Assembly (NCBI GenBank): GCA_026646875.1 | Contig: JAPKHL010000002.1 | Location: 1 to 64,000 of the forward strand | Direction: 5' to 3' | DNA from: Rhodocyclaceae bacterium | GTDB lineage: Bacteria; Pseudomonadota; Gammaproteobacteria; Burkholderiales; Rhodocyclaceae | Length of the DNA stretch: 64,000 bases | In this document: one piece after another, positions 8,617 through 19,820 of the stretch | Layout: the number at the start of each line of letters is the position of its first letter | Position numbering within the stretch: position 1 is the stretch's first letter | Position numbers and translations under genes: made by a program | The notes under the pieces: model-generated | The model's database searches: none | Seen by the model: only the letters and a program-made list of their open reading frames with translations | What the model was told of the DNA's origin: nothing

Positions 8617-8711
8617 GTTTTCCTCTCCTCTTTGAAAAAGACAATTCGGACGTCCTCGCAGGGCTACTCGGACGCTGACCGCAAGAGTGCGCTCGAACAT
8701 GCGCCCCATCT

Positions 8712-8725
8712 TTGACTCAAATCAA
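8712..8725. promoter_or_regulatory. FNR/Dnr-type box between nirS copy 1 and nirE-like gene
   Basis: TTGACTCAAATCAA fits TTGAC/T-N4-ATCAA. It is about 102 bases from the nirS start and about 104 bases from the likely start of the divergent methyltransferase, so it could serve either or both genes. Confidence 0.75.
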
Positions 8726-8822
8726 CTATTTTTAATGGGGATATTTATAGAGTGTGCTGCACCGGTTGAACTCTCTCAGAGCCCCGACTATGCTTGCCCC
8801 TCGATCGAAAACACCCATCAAG

Positions 8823-9608
8823 ATGAAACAGGATCCCGCTTCCCCCAAGGCCGGTATGGTCTATCTCGTCGGCAGCGGCCCCGGCGCACTCGACCTTCTC
8901 ACCCTGCGTGCCGCCCGCCTCATCGGCGAAGCCGATGCGATCGTCTACGACCATCTGATTCCCGACGGCGTTCTTGATCTCGCGCGCCCCGATGCGCAAC
9001 GGATCTACGTCGGCAAGGAAACCTCCAATCACACGGTCCCGCAGGAGGAACTCAACCTGCTGCTGGTCCGCCTGGCCCGCGAAGGGCTGACCGTCGTCCG
9101 GCTGAAGGGAGGCGACCCCTTCGTCTTCGGCCGCGGCGGCGAGGAACTCGAAACCCTGCAGGAGCATGGCGTCCGTTTCGCGGTGGTGCCCGGCGTCACG
9201 GCAGCGGCAGGCTGCGCCTCGCATGCCGGGATTCCGCTGACGCACCGCGATCACGCCCAGACCGTCACCTTCGCCACCGGCCACCTCAAGGACGGAACGA
9301 TCAACCTGGACTGGCCGGCACTCGCCCGTCCGAACCAGACCGTGGTGTTCTACATGGGGATCGGCGGCATCGACGAAATCTGCCGCCAGATGATCGCACA
9401 CGGTCTGCCACCGACACACCCGGCGGCGATCGTCCAGAACGGCACCACCCCCCGGCAACGGGTGCTGACCGGCAACCTCGCCAGCCTGCCGGGCAAGGCG
9501 CATGCCGCCAAGGTGACCTCGCCGGCACTGATCATCGTCGGCAGCGTGGTGGGACTGCAGGGCAAGCTGGCCTGGTTCGGCGAAACCCTCGCCGACGCGG
9601 CAGCCTGA
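8823..9608 (+). CDS. nirE: uroporphyrinogen-III C-methyltransferase (SUMT), NirE-like
   Basis: 261 residues from ATG8823. The SAM-binding N-terminus (MVYLVGSGPGALDLLTLRAA), VRLKGGDPFVFGRGGEE, and the FYMGIG region are typical of CobA/SUMT enzymes, which make precorrin-2 from uroporphyrinogen III. Divergent position to nirS with a shared FNR-type box points to the NirE subclass, which feeds heme d1 synthesis. No CysG-type oxidase domain is fused. In-frame starts at GTG8754 and ATG8790 are possible but give an atypical N-terminal extension. No nirF, nirD/L/G/H or nirJ is visible in this window, so the rest of the d1 pathway must lie elsewhere. Confidence 0.85.
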   Translation: MKQDPASPKAGMVYLVGSGPGALDLLTLRAARLIGEADAIVYDHLIPDGVLDLARPDAQRIYVGKETSNHTVPQEELNLLLVRLAREGLTVVRLKGGDPFVFGRGGEELETLQEHGVRFAVVPGVTAAAGCASHAGIPLTHRDHAQTVTFATGHLKDGTINLDWPALARPNQTVVFYMGIGGIDEICRQMIAHGLPPTHPAAIVQNGTTPRQRVLTGNLASLPGKAHAAKVTSPALIIVGSVVGLQGKLAWFGETLADAAA

Positions 9609-10541
9609 TCAGGCCACCAGCGCCACGCCGAGCAGCAGACCGAACAGGAACTGCAGCCCGGCGGTGCGCGCCAGCAAGGCGTTGAGGCGCGGCCCCGGCG
9701 CCTCGCGCCGGAAGCGCCCGATCAGGACCAGCGCGAGCGGCAGCACCACCACCGGCAGCAGGCTGCCCGCCCCCCGGCCGGCGAGACCGCCGAGCACCGG
9801 CAGAAATGCGAAGGGCAGCAACATCTCGACCGCAAAGAGAACCTCCGTACCCCGCCGCCCGAGCAGGACGGCCAGCGTACGCCGGCCGGCCCGGGCATCG
9901 GTTTCGCGATCCCGATGGTTGTTCACCGTGATCACCGCCGCCGCCAGCAATCCGACCATGACAGCCGCCAGCGCCGCCGCTGCGCTGAGAGTGCGCGCCT
10001 GCAGGTAATAGCTGCCACCGACTGCGGCAAGACCGAAGAAGGCCAGCACGAAGGCTTCGCCGAAGGGCGAGTAGGCGATCGGTCGCGGTCCGCCGGTATA
10101 CGCCCATCCGGCGACGAGCGAAGCCAGACCGATGACGACGATCGGCCAGCCACCGTGCCAGGCCAGGAAGACGCCGAAGTTGAAGGCCAGGGCGAAGCAC
10201 AGCCACGCGGCACGGCGCACGGTCGCCGCCGGCAACCAGCCCATCGCGGTGGCGCGCGGCGGTCCGAGGCGCGCCGGGGTATCGGCGCCGCGCTCGAAAT
10301 CCGAGACATCGTTGTGCAGATTGGTACCGATCTGGATCAGAACCGCCGCGCAGAAGGCCAGCAGCGCAGGCAGCCAGAGCAGCGTCTGGGTCTCTGCCCA
10401 GGCCACGGCGCTGCCGACGAAGACCGGCACGAAGGAAATCGTCAGCGTCTTCGGGCGGATCGCAGACCACCAGGCGCGCAGGCAGCCTGGCGAAGGCTCG
10501 GGAGGACGCGCGGGCGCCCCCGGGGAGGAGGAGGGAGGCAT
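9609..10541 (-). CDS. menA: 1,4-dihydroxy-2-naphthoate polyprenyltransferase (UbiA family)
   Basis: 310 residues, eight or nine membrane helices. The two Asp-rich motifs are seen: [14 protein letters not shown] and [19 protein letters not shown]; the second, with NNxRD and GRRTLA, is typical for MenA rather than UbiA. MenA attaches the polyprenyl chain in menaquinone synthesis. It is convergent with the SUMT gene: its stop codon begins one base after the SUMT stop. The start ATG is preceded by a purine-rich region (read on the minus strand the start region contains TATACC). The tRNA-Leu gene lies upstream on the same strand. Confidence 0.88.
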   Translation of the reverse strand: MPPSSSPGAPARPPEPSPGCLRAWWSAIRPKTLTISFVPVFVGSAVAWAETQTLLWLPALLAFCAAVLIQIGTNLHNDVSDFERGADTPARLGPPRATAMGWLPAATVRRAAWLCFALAFNFGVFLAWHGGWPIVVIGLASLVAGWAYTGGPRPIAYSPFGEAFVLAFFGLAAVGGSYYLQARTLSAAAALAAVMVGLLAAAVITVNNHRDRETDARAGRRTLAVLLGRRGTEVLFAVEMLLPFAFLPVLGGLAGRGAGSLLPVVVLPLALVLIGRFRREAPGPRLNALLARTAGLQFLFGLLLGVALVA

Positions 10542-10628
10542 GGTATACTCGCTGCCTTGCAGCTGTCCGGTCGGGAGCCCCGCATCCGCCGTGGCGGGCG
10601 GACCGGCAGGCCCGTCGGCCTGGTTTGC

Positions 10629-10713
10629 TGGTGCCGGGAGAGGGACTCGAACCCTCACGTATTGCTACGGCGGATTTTGAATCCGCTGCGTCTACCGATT
10701 CCGCCATCCCGGC
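10629..10713 (-). tRNA. tRNA-Leu (anticodon CAA)
   Basis: On the minus strand GCCGGGA...TCCCGGC form the acceptor stem, discriminator A and an encoded CCA follow, and the anticodon loop TTCAAAA inside GCGGA/TCCGC gives anticodon CAA. A long variable arm and GGTTCGAGTCC T-arm are present, as expected for leucine tRNA. Confidence 0.96.
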
Positions 10714-10840
10714 CTCGGCCCGCCGTGTCGCGAACCGAAGGAGGGCGGATTATCCCCGATTCGCCAGCCCCCCACAAGCCGGCCCGCGCGTTGCCGCGGT
10801 CATTGTCGCCACGCACTCCCCACGCACGTCTCGAACTGGC

Positions 10841-13007
<2,167 letters not shown>

Positions 13008-13010
<3 letters not shown>

Positions 13011-13016
13011 TACAAT
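13008..13016 (+). promoter_or_regulatory. possible extended -10 promoter element for yajC-secDF
   Basis: TGATACAAT begins in the tgt stop codon and gives a TGn extended -10 with hexamer TACAAT, about 44 bases before the yajC start. No good -35 hexamer was seen. Confidence 0.4.
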
Positions 13017-13059
13017 CCCCTGTTGTTTTTTCACCCACCCACAGTTCCAGGAGACCAAT

Positions 13060-13386
13060 GTGCTGATCAGCACCGCTCACGCCCAGCAAGCCGCCGCCGC
13101 CGACCCGACCGGCGGCCTGATGCAGATGCTGCCCATCATCCTGATGTTCGTCGTTCTCTACTTCCTCATGGTCCGCCCGCAGATGAAGCGCGCCAAGGAA
13201 CACAAGGCCCTGCTCGAGGCCCTGGCCAAGGGGGACGAGGTGGTGACGCAGGGCGGTGTCGCCGGCCGCATCACCAAGGTCGGTGACAGCTACGTCGCCC
13301 TCGAAGTTGCCGACAAGGTCGAAATCCAGGTGCAGAAGCCGGCCATCGTGCTGGTCCTGCCCAAGGGCACGCTCAAGAACCTGTAA
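13060..13386 (+). CDS. yajC: preprotein translocase subunit YajC
   Basis: 108 residues. A short N-terminus is followed by one membrane helix (LPIILMFVVLYFLMVRPQMKR) and the conserved soluble part KGDEVVTQGGVAGRI. YajC associates with SecDF in the inner membrane. The start is GTG13060: AGGAGA sits 6 bases before it, while the overlapping ATG at 13058 leads directly to a stop. It lies between tgt and secD. Confidence 0.95.
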   Translation: MLISTAHAQQAAAADPTGGLMQMLPIILMFVVLYFLMVRPQMKRAKEHKALLEALAKGDEVVTQGGVAGRITKVGDSYVALEVADKVEIQVQKPAIVLVLPKGTLKNL

Positions 13387-13396
13387 GGCAATGGCC

Positions 13397-13427
13397 ACGG
13401 CGGAGCCGTCGCCGACCGCTCCGCCGT
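13397..13427. repeat. intergenic hairpin between yajC and secD
   Basis: ACGGCGGAGC and GCTCCGCCGT form a 10-bp perfect inverted repeat with an 11-base loop. No T-run follows, so it is more likely an RNA-stability or attenuating hairpin than a terminator. Confidence 0.5.
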
Positions 13428-13461
13428 CCGGTCAGTCCTCACCTCACATTCCCTTCCCCAA

Positions 13462-15351
13462 ATGAACCGCTACCCGCTCTGGAAAAACCTCACCGTCGTC
13501 ATCGCGCTGGTGCTCGGTTTCATCTACACCCTGCCGAACTTCTTCGGCGAATCGCCCGCCGTCCAGGTATCGAGCGCCAAGGTCACGCTGAAGATCGACA
13601 CGCAAACGCTGGCACGCGTGGAAACCGCGCTGAAGGATGCCGGCGTGGCCGCAGCGGGCATTCATCTCGACACGGTCGGCGTCAAGGCCCGTTTCGCCGA
13701 CACCGACACGCAGCTCAAGGCCAAGGACGTGCTGGAGAAGCACTTCAACCCCGACTCGGCCGATCCGCAATACGTCATCGCGCTGAACCTCCTGTCGAGC
13801 TCGCCGCAATGGCTGACCGACCTGCGCGCACTGCCGATGTACCTCGGCCTCGACCTGCGTGGCGGGGTGCACTTCCTGCTGCAGGTGGACATGCAGGGCG
13901 CGCTGGTCAAGCGCCTCGACGCCACCGCCGCCGACCTGCGCAGCCTGATGCGCGACAAGAGCGTCCGCCACGGCGGCATCGCCCGCGAGGGCGAGCGCAT
14001 CGTCCTGCGCTTCCGCGACGCCGAGCAGCGCAACAAGGCGCGCAACGCCCTCGAGGACAGCCAGCCCGACCTGCAGATCGCCGAACAGGGCGAAGGTGAG
14101 AATCTCTCCCTGCAGGCCACGCTGAAGCCGGAAGCGATCAAGCGCATCCAGGATTTCGCGCTCAAGCAGAACATCACGACCCTGCACAACCGCATCAACG
14201 AGCTCGGCGTCGCCGAACCGGTGATCGCCCAGCAGGGCGTCGACCGCATCGTCGTCCAGCTGCCCGGCGTGCAGGACACCGCCAAGGCCAAGGACATCCT
14301 CGGCCGCACCGCAACACTGGAAATCCGCATGGTCGACGACACCGCTGGCGCGCTGGACGCCGCGCTGGCCGGCCAGGTACCGTTCGGCGCCGAGCTCTAC
14401 GTCGAGCGCGGCGGTGCGCCCCTGCTCGTCAAGAAGCAGGTGGTGCTCACCGGCGACCGCCTCACCGACGCCCAGCCGGGCTTCGACAGCCAGACCCAGG
14501 AGCCGGCCGTGCATCTCTCGCTGGACTCCGCCGGCGCGCGCATCTTCAAGGACATCACGCGCGAGAACGTCGGCAAGCGCATGGCCATCCTGCTGATCGA
14601 GAAAGGCAAGGGCGAAGTGATCACGGCCCCCGTCATCCGCACCGAGATCGGCGGCGGCCGCGTGCAGATTTCCGGCCGCATGAGCACCGTCGAAGCCAAC
14701 GACACCGCGCTGCTGCTGCGCGCCGGCTCGCTCGCCGCACCGATGGAGATCATCGAGGAACGCACGATCGGCCCGAGCCTCGGCGCCGACAACATCAAGA
14801 AGGGCTTCAACTCGACGCTGTGGGGCTTCGTGGCGATCGGCATCTTCATGATCGCCTACTACCTGCTGTTCGGCGTCATCTCGACCCTCGCCCTGGCCGC
14901 CAACCTGCTCTTCCTGGTCGCGCTGCTCTCATTGCTGCAGGCCACGCTGACCCTGCCGGGCATCGCCGCCATCGCGCTGACGCTGGGCATGGCCATCGAC
15001 GCCAACGTGCTGATCAACGAACGCATCCGCGAGGAGCTGCGCAACGGATCGACGCCGCAGGCCGCCATCCACACCGGCTACGACCGCGCCTTCGACACGA
15101 TTCTCGACTCCAACATCACCACCCTGATCGCCGGCGTCGCCCTGCTCATCTTCGGCTCCGGCCCGGTGCGCGGTTTTGCCGTGGTGCACTGCCTGGGCAT
15201 CCTGACCTCGCTGTTCTCCGCCGTGGTGGTCTCGCGCGCGCTGGTCAACCTGATCTACGGTCGCCGCCGCAAGGTCGAATCGCTGTCCATCGGCCAGATC
15301 TGGAAACCGGGCAACGCTGCGGGCGGTTCCGCCGGGGCCGCCGCCAAATAA
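13462..15351 (+). CDS. secD: protein translocase subunit SecD
   Basis: 629 residues. One N-terminal membrane helix (VVIALVLGFIYTLPNFF) is followed by a large periplasmic part with the family motif LGLDLRGGVHFLLQVD and by five C-terminal helices with TLTLPGIAAIALTLGMAIDANVLI (split here as the TM4 region with the key Asp in MAIDANV) and ERIREEL. With SecF it uses the proton gradient to complete protein export through SecYEG. secF begins 13 bases downstream. Confidence 0.97.
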   Translation: MNRYPLWKNLTVVIALVLGFIYTLPNFFGESPAVQVSSAKVTLKIDTQTLARVETALKDAGVAAAGIHLDTVGVKARFADTDTQLKAKDVLEKHFNPDSADPQYVIALNLLSSSPQWLTDLRALPMYLGLDLRGGVHFLLQVDMQGALVKRLDATAADLRSLMRDKSVRHGGIAREGERIVLRFRDAEQRNKARNALEDSQPDLQIAEQGEGENLSLQATLKPEAIKRIQDFALKQNITTLHNRINELGVAEPVIAQQGVDRIVVQLPGVQDTAKAKDILGRTATLEIRMVDDTAGALDAALAGQVPFGAELYVERGGAPLLVKKQVVLTGDRLTDAQPGFDSQTQEPAVHLSLDSAGARIFKDITRENVGKRMAILLIEKGKGEVITAPVIRTEIGGGRVQISGRMSTVEANDTALLLRAGSLAAPMEIIEERTIGPSLGADNIKKGFNSTLWGFVAIGIFMIAYYLLFGVISTLALAANLLFLVALLSLLQATLTLPGIAAIALTLGMAIDANVLINERIREELRNGSTPQAAIHTGYDRAFDTILDSNITTLIAGVALLIFGSGPVRGFAVVHCLGILTSLFSAVVVSRALVNLIYGRRRKVESLSIGQIWKPGNAAGGSAGAAAK

Positions 15352-15363
15352 GGACGCACGATC

Positions 15364-16308
15364 ATGGAATTCTTCCGCATCAAGAAAGACATCCCCTTCA
15401 TGCGCCATGCGCTGGTGTTCAACGTCATCTCGTTGGTCACCTTCCTGCTGGCGGTGTTCTTCCTCGCCACGCGCGGGCTGCACCTGTCCGTCGAATTCAC
15501 CGGCGGCACCCTGATCGAAGTCAACTACGCGCAGGCCGCCAACCTCGAACAGGTCCGGGGCGCGCTCGGCAAGGCCGGCTACACCGACATCGCGGTGCAG
15601 AACTTCGGCTCCAGCCGCGACGTCCTGATCCGCCTGCCGCTCAAGGCCGAGCAGAACACGGCGAAGATCGGCGAGGCGGTGATGACGGCGCTGGCCGCCG
15701 AGGCCCCGGGCGCCACGCTGCGCCGCGTCGAGTTCGTCGGCCCGCAGGTCGGCAAGGAACTCGCGGAAAACGGCGCCCTCGCCCTGCTGCTGGTGATCCT
15801 CGGCATCATGATCTACCTCGCCTTCCGCTTCGAATGGCGCTTCTCGGTCTCCGCGATCATCGCCAACCTGCACGACGTGATCATCATCCTCGGCTTCTTC
15901 GCCTTCTTTCAGTGGGAATTCTCGCTCTCGGTGCTGGCCGCCGTGCTCGCCGTGCTCGGCTACTCGGTGAACGAATCGGTGGTCGTCTTCGACCGGGTGC
16001 GCGAAACCTTCAAGAAGGCGCGCGGCCTCACCACGCCGCAGGTGCTCGACCACGCCATCACCAGCACCATCTCGCGCACGGTGATCACGCACGGATCGAC
16101 GCAGATCATGGTGCTCTCGATGCTCATCTTCGGCGGCGAAACGCTCTATTATTTCTCGCTGGCGCTGACCATCGGCATCTGCTTCGGCATCTACTCGTCG
16201 GTCCTCGTCGCCAGCCCGCTGGTGATGTGGCTGGGCGTCTCGCGCGAGCAGTTCGTCAAGCCGAAGAAACAGATCGAGGGGGCCAACGAGGACGGCGCGG
16301 TGGTCTGA
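15364..16308 (+). CDS. secF: protein translocase subunit SecF
   Basis: 314 residues, six membrane helices. The SecF signatures VEFTGGTLIEV, the helix-rich middle, and GYSVNESVVVFDRVRETFKK are present. It pairs with SecD in the inner membrane. The start ATG follows AAGGACGCACGATC after the secD stop. An intrinsic terminator follows 24 bases after the stop, so yajC-secD-secF ends here. Confidence 0.97.
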   Translation: MEFFRIKKDIPFMRHALVFNVISLVTFLLAVFFLATRGLHLSVEFTGGTLIEVNYAQAANLEQVRGALGKAGYTDIAVQNFGSSRDVLIRLPLKAEQNTAKIGEAVMTALAAEAPGATLRRVEFVGPQVGKELAENGALALLLVILGIMIYLAFRFEWRFSVSAIIANLHDVIIILGFFAFFQWEFSLSVLAAVLAVLGYSVNESVVVFDRVRETFKKARGLTTPQVLDHAITSTISRTVITHGSTQIMVLSMLIFGGETLYYFSLALTIGICFGIYSSVLVASPLVMWLGVSREQFVKPKKQIEGANEDGAVV

Positions 16309-16331
16309 TCCGCCTCGACCGCCACACCCCG

Positions 16332-16366
16332 AACGCGGGCGCCCCTCGGCGCCCGCGTTGCTTTTT
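16332..16366 (+). terminator. intrinsic terminator after secF
   Basis: A 12-bp stem (AACGCGGGCGCC / GGCGCCCGCGTT, loop CCTC) is followed by GCTTTTTC. Confidence 0.88.
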
Positions 16367-16393
16367 CCCGCCGCAACCGAACGGAGAAACGTC

Positions 16394-17101
16394 ATGACGC
16401 TCGAACGCATCCGCCTGTGGGACCTGCCCACCCGCCTCTTCCACTGGTCGCTGGTCGTCCTGGTGGCAGCCGCCGTGATCACCGGCAAGGTCGGCGGCAA
16501 CGCGATCGAATGGCACGGCCGCATCGGACAGGCCGTCGTCGGCCTGCTGACTTTCCGCATCGTCTGGGGTTTCGCCGGCACGGCCAGCGCCCGCTTCCTC
16601 ACCTTCCTGCCGGCCCCGGCCGGCCTGCGGGCCTACCTGCGCGGCGAGTGGCGCGGCGCCGGACACAATCCGCTCGGTGCGCTCTCGGTCCTCGCCCTGC
16701 TCGGCGTGCTCGCCGTGCAGACCGTCAGCGGCCTCTTCGCCAACGACGACATCGCCTTCAACGGCCCGCTCTATGCCCTCATCGACAAGGCCACCAGCGA
16801 CTGGGCCAGCGGCGTCCACCGGCTCTCCGTCAACCTGCTGCTGACACTCGTGGCGCTGCACGTCGGCGCCGTTCTGTTCTACGTGCACGCACGCAAGGAC
16901 AACCTGCTGCGCCCGATGCTCGACGGCTGGAAGTCCGTCCCCCCCGACGCCGCGGCCGACCTGCGCCGGCGACGGCGCGGCGGCGGTCTCGTCGCCCTCC
17001 TGTGCGCGCTGTCGATCGCGGCCGGCGCGGTCTACGCCGCCTCGGGTGCCTGGATCGCCCCGCCGCCACCGGCGGCCGCTCCCGCCACGCCGGACTGGTA
17101 G
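16394..17101 (+). CDS. cytochrome b561-type membrane protein
   Basis: 235 residues with four or five membrane helices. Conserved His residues occur as TRLFHWSL, IEWHGRIGQ, SGVHRLSVN and LVALHVGAVLFYVH, a pattern expected for b-type heme ligation in the Ni,Fe-hydrogenase-type/b561 family. These proteins shuttle electrons between quinones and periplasmic partners. The start ATG follows GGAGAAACGTC. It stands alone between the secF terminator and a riboswitch; no obvious redox partner is adjacent, although a cytochrome c' gene is 2.8 kb away. Confidence 0.85.
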   Translation: MTLERIRLWDLPTRLFHWSLVVLVAAAVITGKVGGNAIEWHGRIGQAVVGLLTFRIVWGFAGTASARFLTFLPAPAGLRAYLRGEWRGAGHNPLGALSVLALLGVLAVQTVSGLFANDDIAFNGPLYALIDKATSDWASGVHRLSVNLLLTLVALHVGAVLFYVHARKDNLLRPMLDGWKSVPPDAAADLRRRRRGGGLVALLCALSIAAGAVYAASGAWIAPPPPAAAPATPDW

Positions 17102-17148
17102 CCCCCGGCGGGAACGGGATTGACTCGCCGGCAACCTCCGGTATGATC

Positions 17149-17241
17149 CGCACATTGAAAAAAGCACCCCCGACCGAAAGGCGGGTTCGCAAAGTTTCCG
17201 GTCTAAGGGCTGACGCCTAGGACAGCGGGATTGCCAATGCG
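17149..17241 (+). promoter_or_regulatory. cyclic-di-GMP-I (GEMM) riboswitch aptamer
   Basis: The hallmark blocks occur in order: a GAAA tetraloop on a GC stem (CCGACCGAAAGGCGGG), CGCAAAG, TTTCCGGTCTAAGGG, CCTAGGACAGCGGGATTGCC. These line up with the V. cholerae Vc2 aptamer. Flanking CGC(AC)ATTG and CAATGCG can close helix P1. The base matching Vc2 G20 (the G before CA) is G, and the C matching C92 is kept, which favours c-di-GMP over cGAMP. Deviations: GCAAA of Vc2 is GCAC here, and P1b has one bulged A. The downstream gene encodes a c-di-GMP phosphodiesterase-like protein starting at 17395. Where the expression platform lies is not clear; GC-rich inverted repeats occur at 17341-17376. Confidence 0.87.
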
Positions 17242-17394
17242 CCGGCGCGCCGTCTCCGGCCGCGTCCCTGCCTGCTGCCCCCGGAACGAAAACCAGAAGA
17301 TCCAGGGGGAACCTCTTGAGCATCCACTGCGCGCCACCGTTTCCGGCGGAACGGCGCTGTCGCCGGCGTTTCGCCGACTGACGCCACGTCCGGC

Positions 17395-19734
17395 ATGCAC
17401 GCCTCCACGCCCGCCCCCGCGCGCGACCCGCTCTTCCGCTGGCTTTTCCTCGAGGACAGCGCTCTGGCGCCGACCGAGTACCCTGCCTGGAAGATCAGCG
17501 CATTGCGCATCATCCTCGTCTCCGGCTTCGCGCTCGAGGCGCTGATCGCCCTCCACAGCTCGCTGGCTGCCGTCGCGATCGGCGCCTACCACATCGTCGG
17601 CATCGTCGCCCTCTTCTACTGCCTGCTGGCCACCGGGATCTACTGCTCGCTGCGCAAACCGCGCCTGGGCGCGGGCATCCTGATCGGCACCATCTACGCC
17701 GCCGGCGTGGCGATCATGCTGTTCGTGAACGTTCAGGAGATCGCCAAGCTTGGTGTCATCTTCGTCTACACCACGCCGATCGTCGCCCGCATTTTCTTCG
17801 GCGTGCGCCCGGCCCTGGTGTGCATGGCTGTCAACACGCTGCCCTTCCTGCTGCTGCTGCGCAACGAGCCGCTGCCGACCGTGCCGGAATTCGACATAAC
17901 GCTGACGACATCGCACACCTACATCCAGTCGCTGCTCTTCCTGTTCTTCAACGTCTGCGTCCCGCTCGCGGTGCTGCGCGTGCTGCACGCACTCGACGCC
18001 ACGGCGGGGCACTACCGGCGGACCTCCGATGCGCTGGGGCGCAGCCGGGCGCAGTACGAGGAGATCTTCGAGAATTCGGGCAGCGCGATCCTGCTGTGCA
18101 CGGCCGACGGCCACATCCTGCAGGCCAACGGTCCCGCCAACCGGATGATCGGCCGGCAGCCCGCCACGCCGAGCGGGGCGGACACGCTCGGTCGCTGGCT
18201 GCGCCCCCTGAGCAGCGAGGCGCCGCACCCGGAGAGGCTGGAGGAGGCCTGCGCCAACGCGCAGATCTTCCACACGCACGACGACAAGCGGATCGCCTTC
18301 AAGCACGTCGCACGGACCACGACGGACCACTACATTGTCGCGCTGCGCGACGTCTCCGACCTGCACCGGATGCAGAGCGCGCTGGAGAGCAGCCGGGCCC
18401 ACGCCTCCTTCCTGCGCACCCACGACCAGCTCACCGGCCTGCCGAACCGCCAATCGCTGCGGCAACACCTGGCCGAACGTCTGCCGCTGGTGGCGCCCGA
18501 GCGGCTGCTCGCGCTCGCCGCCATACGCCTGAAGAGCGTGCGCTACGCCAACGAAACCTGCGGCGTCGGCATCGGCGACGACTTCATCCGGCGCTTCGCC
18601 GAGCGACTGGCCGACGCCCTGCCGCCCGAGTGTTTCTGTGCCCGCCTGCGCAGCGTCGTCTTCGCGCTGGTGATCGATCGGGCGCAGCACCCGGCTGCGG
18701 TGGTACAAGCGCTCGAACAGGCGCAGCGGGCCCTGCCGACGGAAATCGAGATCGACGGCCAGCCGCTGCTCGTCCAGCTCTCGATCGGCGTCGCCCTGGC
18801 CCGCCCCGACGAACCCTCGGCCGACGACCTGATCCGCCGCTGCGAGATCGCCCTGGACACCGCCCGCCGCTCGAACGACCCGGCGACGCTCGTCCTCTTC
18901 GACGAGCGCGATGCCGCCGAGGTCCGCCGCAGCCTGCAGCTCGAGATCGGCATGCGCGAGGCCCTGCGGCAGCACGAGCTTCACCTCGTCTACCAGCCCC
19001 AGGTCACCCTCGACGGCAGCCTGGCCGGCATGGAAGCGCTGCTGCGCTGGCGCTCCGCCACCCTGGGCGAGGTCTCGCCAGCCGAATTCATCCCCGTCGC
19101 CGAGCGCGCCGGCCTCATCAACGATCTCACCGCGTTCGTGATCGACGCCGTCTGTGCCCAGGTCCGGCAGTGGCTGGACACGGTCGGCCGCTGTCCGCCG
19201 GTCGCCATCAACCTCTCGGCGCACGACATCGTGCGCGACAACCTCGTCGCACTGGTGCTGGCGGCCTGCGCCCGTCATGCGGTGGACGCCGGGCAGCTCG
19301 AATTCGAGATCACCGAGACCGGCCTGATCGAAAACGAGACCCTCGCGATCCGCCACCTCGAGGAGCTCAAGGCACGCGGCTTCGGCATCGCCATCGACGA
19401 TTTCGGCACCGGCTACTCCTCGCTCGCCAAGCTCAGCCGCTTTCCGGTGCGCTGCATCAAGATCGACCGTTCCTTCGTCAACCGCATCGGACACTGCGAG
19501 AAAAGCGAGACGATCATCCGCGGCATCGTCTCGCTGGCCGGCATCCTCGGCTGCACCACGGTGGCCGAAGGCGTGGAGACCGCCGAGGAGGAGGCCTTCC
19601 TGAAGAGTGCCGGCTGCCCGCTGTTCCAGGGCTACCGCTACCACCGCCCGCTGCCGCCGGCGGAGGCAGGCGCCCTGCTGGCCCGTGCGGCCGCCCTGCG
19701 CGGACCGGCGAACGTGGCGCCGGTGAGCGGATAA
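17395..19734 (+). CDS. membrane PAS-GGDEF-EAL protein, predicted c-di-GMP phosphodiesterase
   Basis: 779 residues. About six N-terminal membrane helices (residues 35-205) are followed by a PAS domain (YEEIFENSGSAILLCTADGH), a GGDEF domain and an EAL domain. The GGDEF domain keeps HDQLTGLPNR, but the active motif near residue 417 reads RLRSVVF, so cyclase activity should be lost. The EAL site is intact: GMEALLRW (Glu547), AINLSAHDI, EITETGLIE, IDDFGTGYSSL, IKIDRSFV and VAEGVET. It should therefore degrade c-di-GMP. A c-di-GMP-I riboswitch sits in its 5' leader. No strong ribosome site precedes the chosen ATG, so translation could be controlled by the leader. Confidence 0.92.
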   Translation: MHASTPAPARDPLFRWLFLEDSALAPTEYPAWKISALRIILVSGFALEALIALHSSLAAVAIGAYHIVGIVALFYCLLATGIYCSLRKPRLGAGILIGTIYAAGVAIMLFVNVQEIAKLGVIFVYTTPIVARIFFGVRPALVCMAVNTLPFLLLLRNEPLPTVPEFDITLTTSHTYIQSLLFLFFNVCVPLAVLRVLHALDATAGHYRRTSDALGRSRAQYEEIFENSGSAILLCTADGHILQANGPANRMIGRQPATPSGADTLGRWLRPLSSEAPHPERLEEACANAQIFHTHDDKRIAFKHVARTTTDHYIVALRDVSDLHRMQSALESSRAHASFLRTHDQLTGLPNRQSLRQHLAERLPLVAPERLLALAAIRLKSVRYANETCGVGIGDDFIRRFAERLADALPPECFCARLRSVVFALVIDRAQHPAAVVQALEQAQRALPTEIEIDGQPLLVQLSIGVALARPDEPSADDLIRRCEIALDTARRSNDPATLVLFDERDAAEVRRSLQLEIGMREALRQHELHLVYQPQVTLDGSLAGMEALLRWRSATLGEVSPAEFIPVAERAGLINDLTAFVIDAVCAQVRQWLDTVGRCPPVAINLSAHDIVRDNLVALVLAACARHAVDAGQLEFEITETGLIENETLAIRHLEELKARGFGIAIDDFGTGYSSLAKLSRFPVRCIKIDRSFVNRIGHCEKSETIIRGIVSLAGILGCTTVAEGVETAEEEAFLKSAGCPLFQGYRYHRPLPPAEAGALLARAAALRGPANVAPVSG

Positions 19735-19775
19735 GCGGCCAAGGCACGCGGGCGAATATCGGCAGGTAAACGAGC

Positions 19776-19799
19776 GGGGGCTGCCCGCGGGCAGCCCCC
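19776..19799. repeat. perfect 24-base palindrome downstream of the phosphodiesterase gene
   Basis: GGGGGCTGCCCG is followed directly by its reverse complement and then by TTCC. It lies between two convergent genes and may act as a weak terminator for either. Confidence 0.6.
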
Positions 19800-19820
19800 T
19801 TCCGACAACGGTCCCGACGC

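Noticed and set aside
10543-10548. Plus-strand TATACT just before the menA start as a promoter
   Set aside because: There is no matching -35, and transcription would run antisense through the tRNA gene.
10629-10713. tRNA-Leu as an integration site
   Set aside because: No integrase gene and no partial tRNA repeat was noticed nearby; flanking genes are housekeeping.
17149-17241. cGAMP (GEMM-Ib) specificity for the riboswitch
   Set aside because: The base aligned with Vc2 G20 is G rather than A, which favours c-di-GMP. The A-run just before it first looked like the A variant but aligns upstream of position 20.
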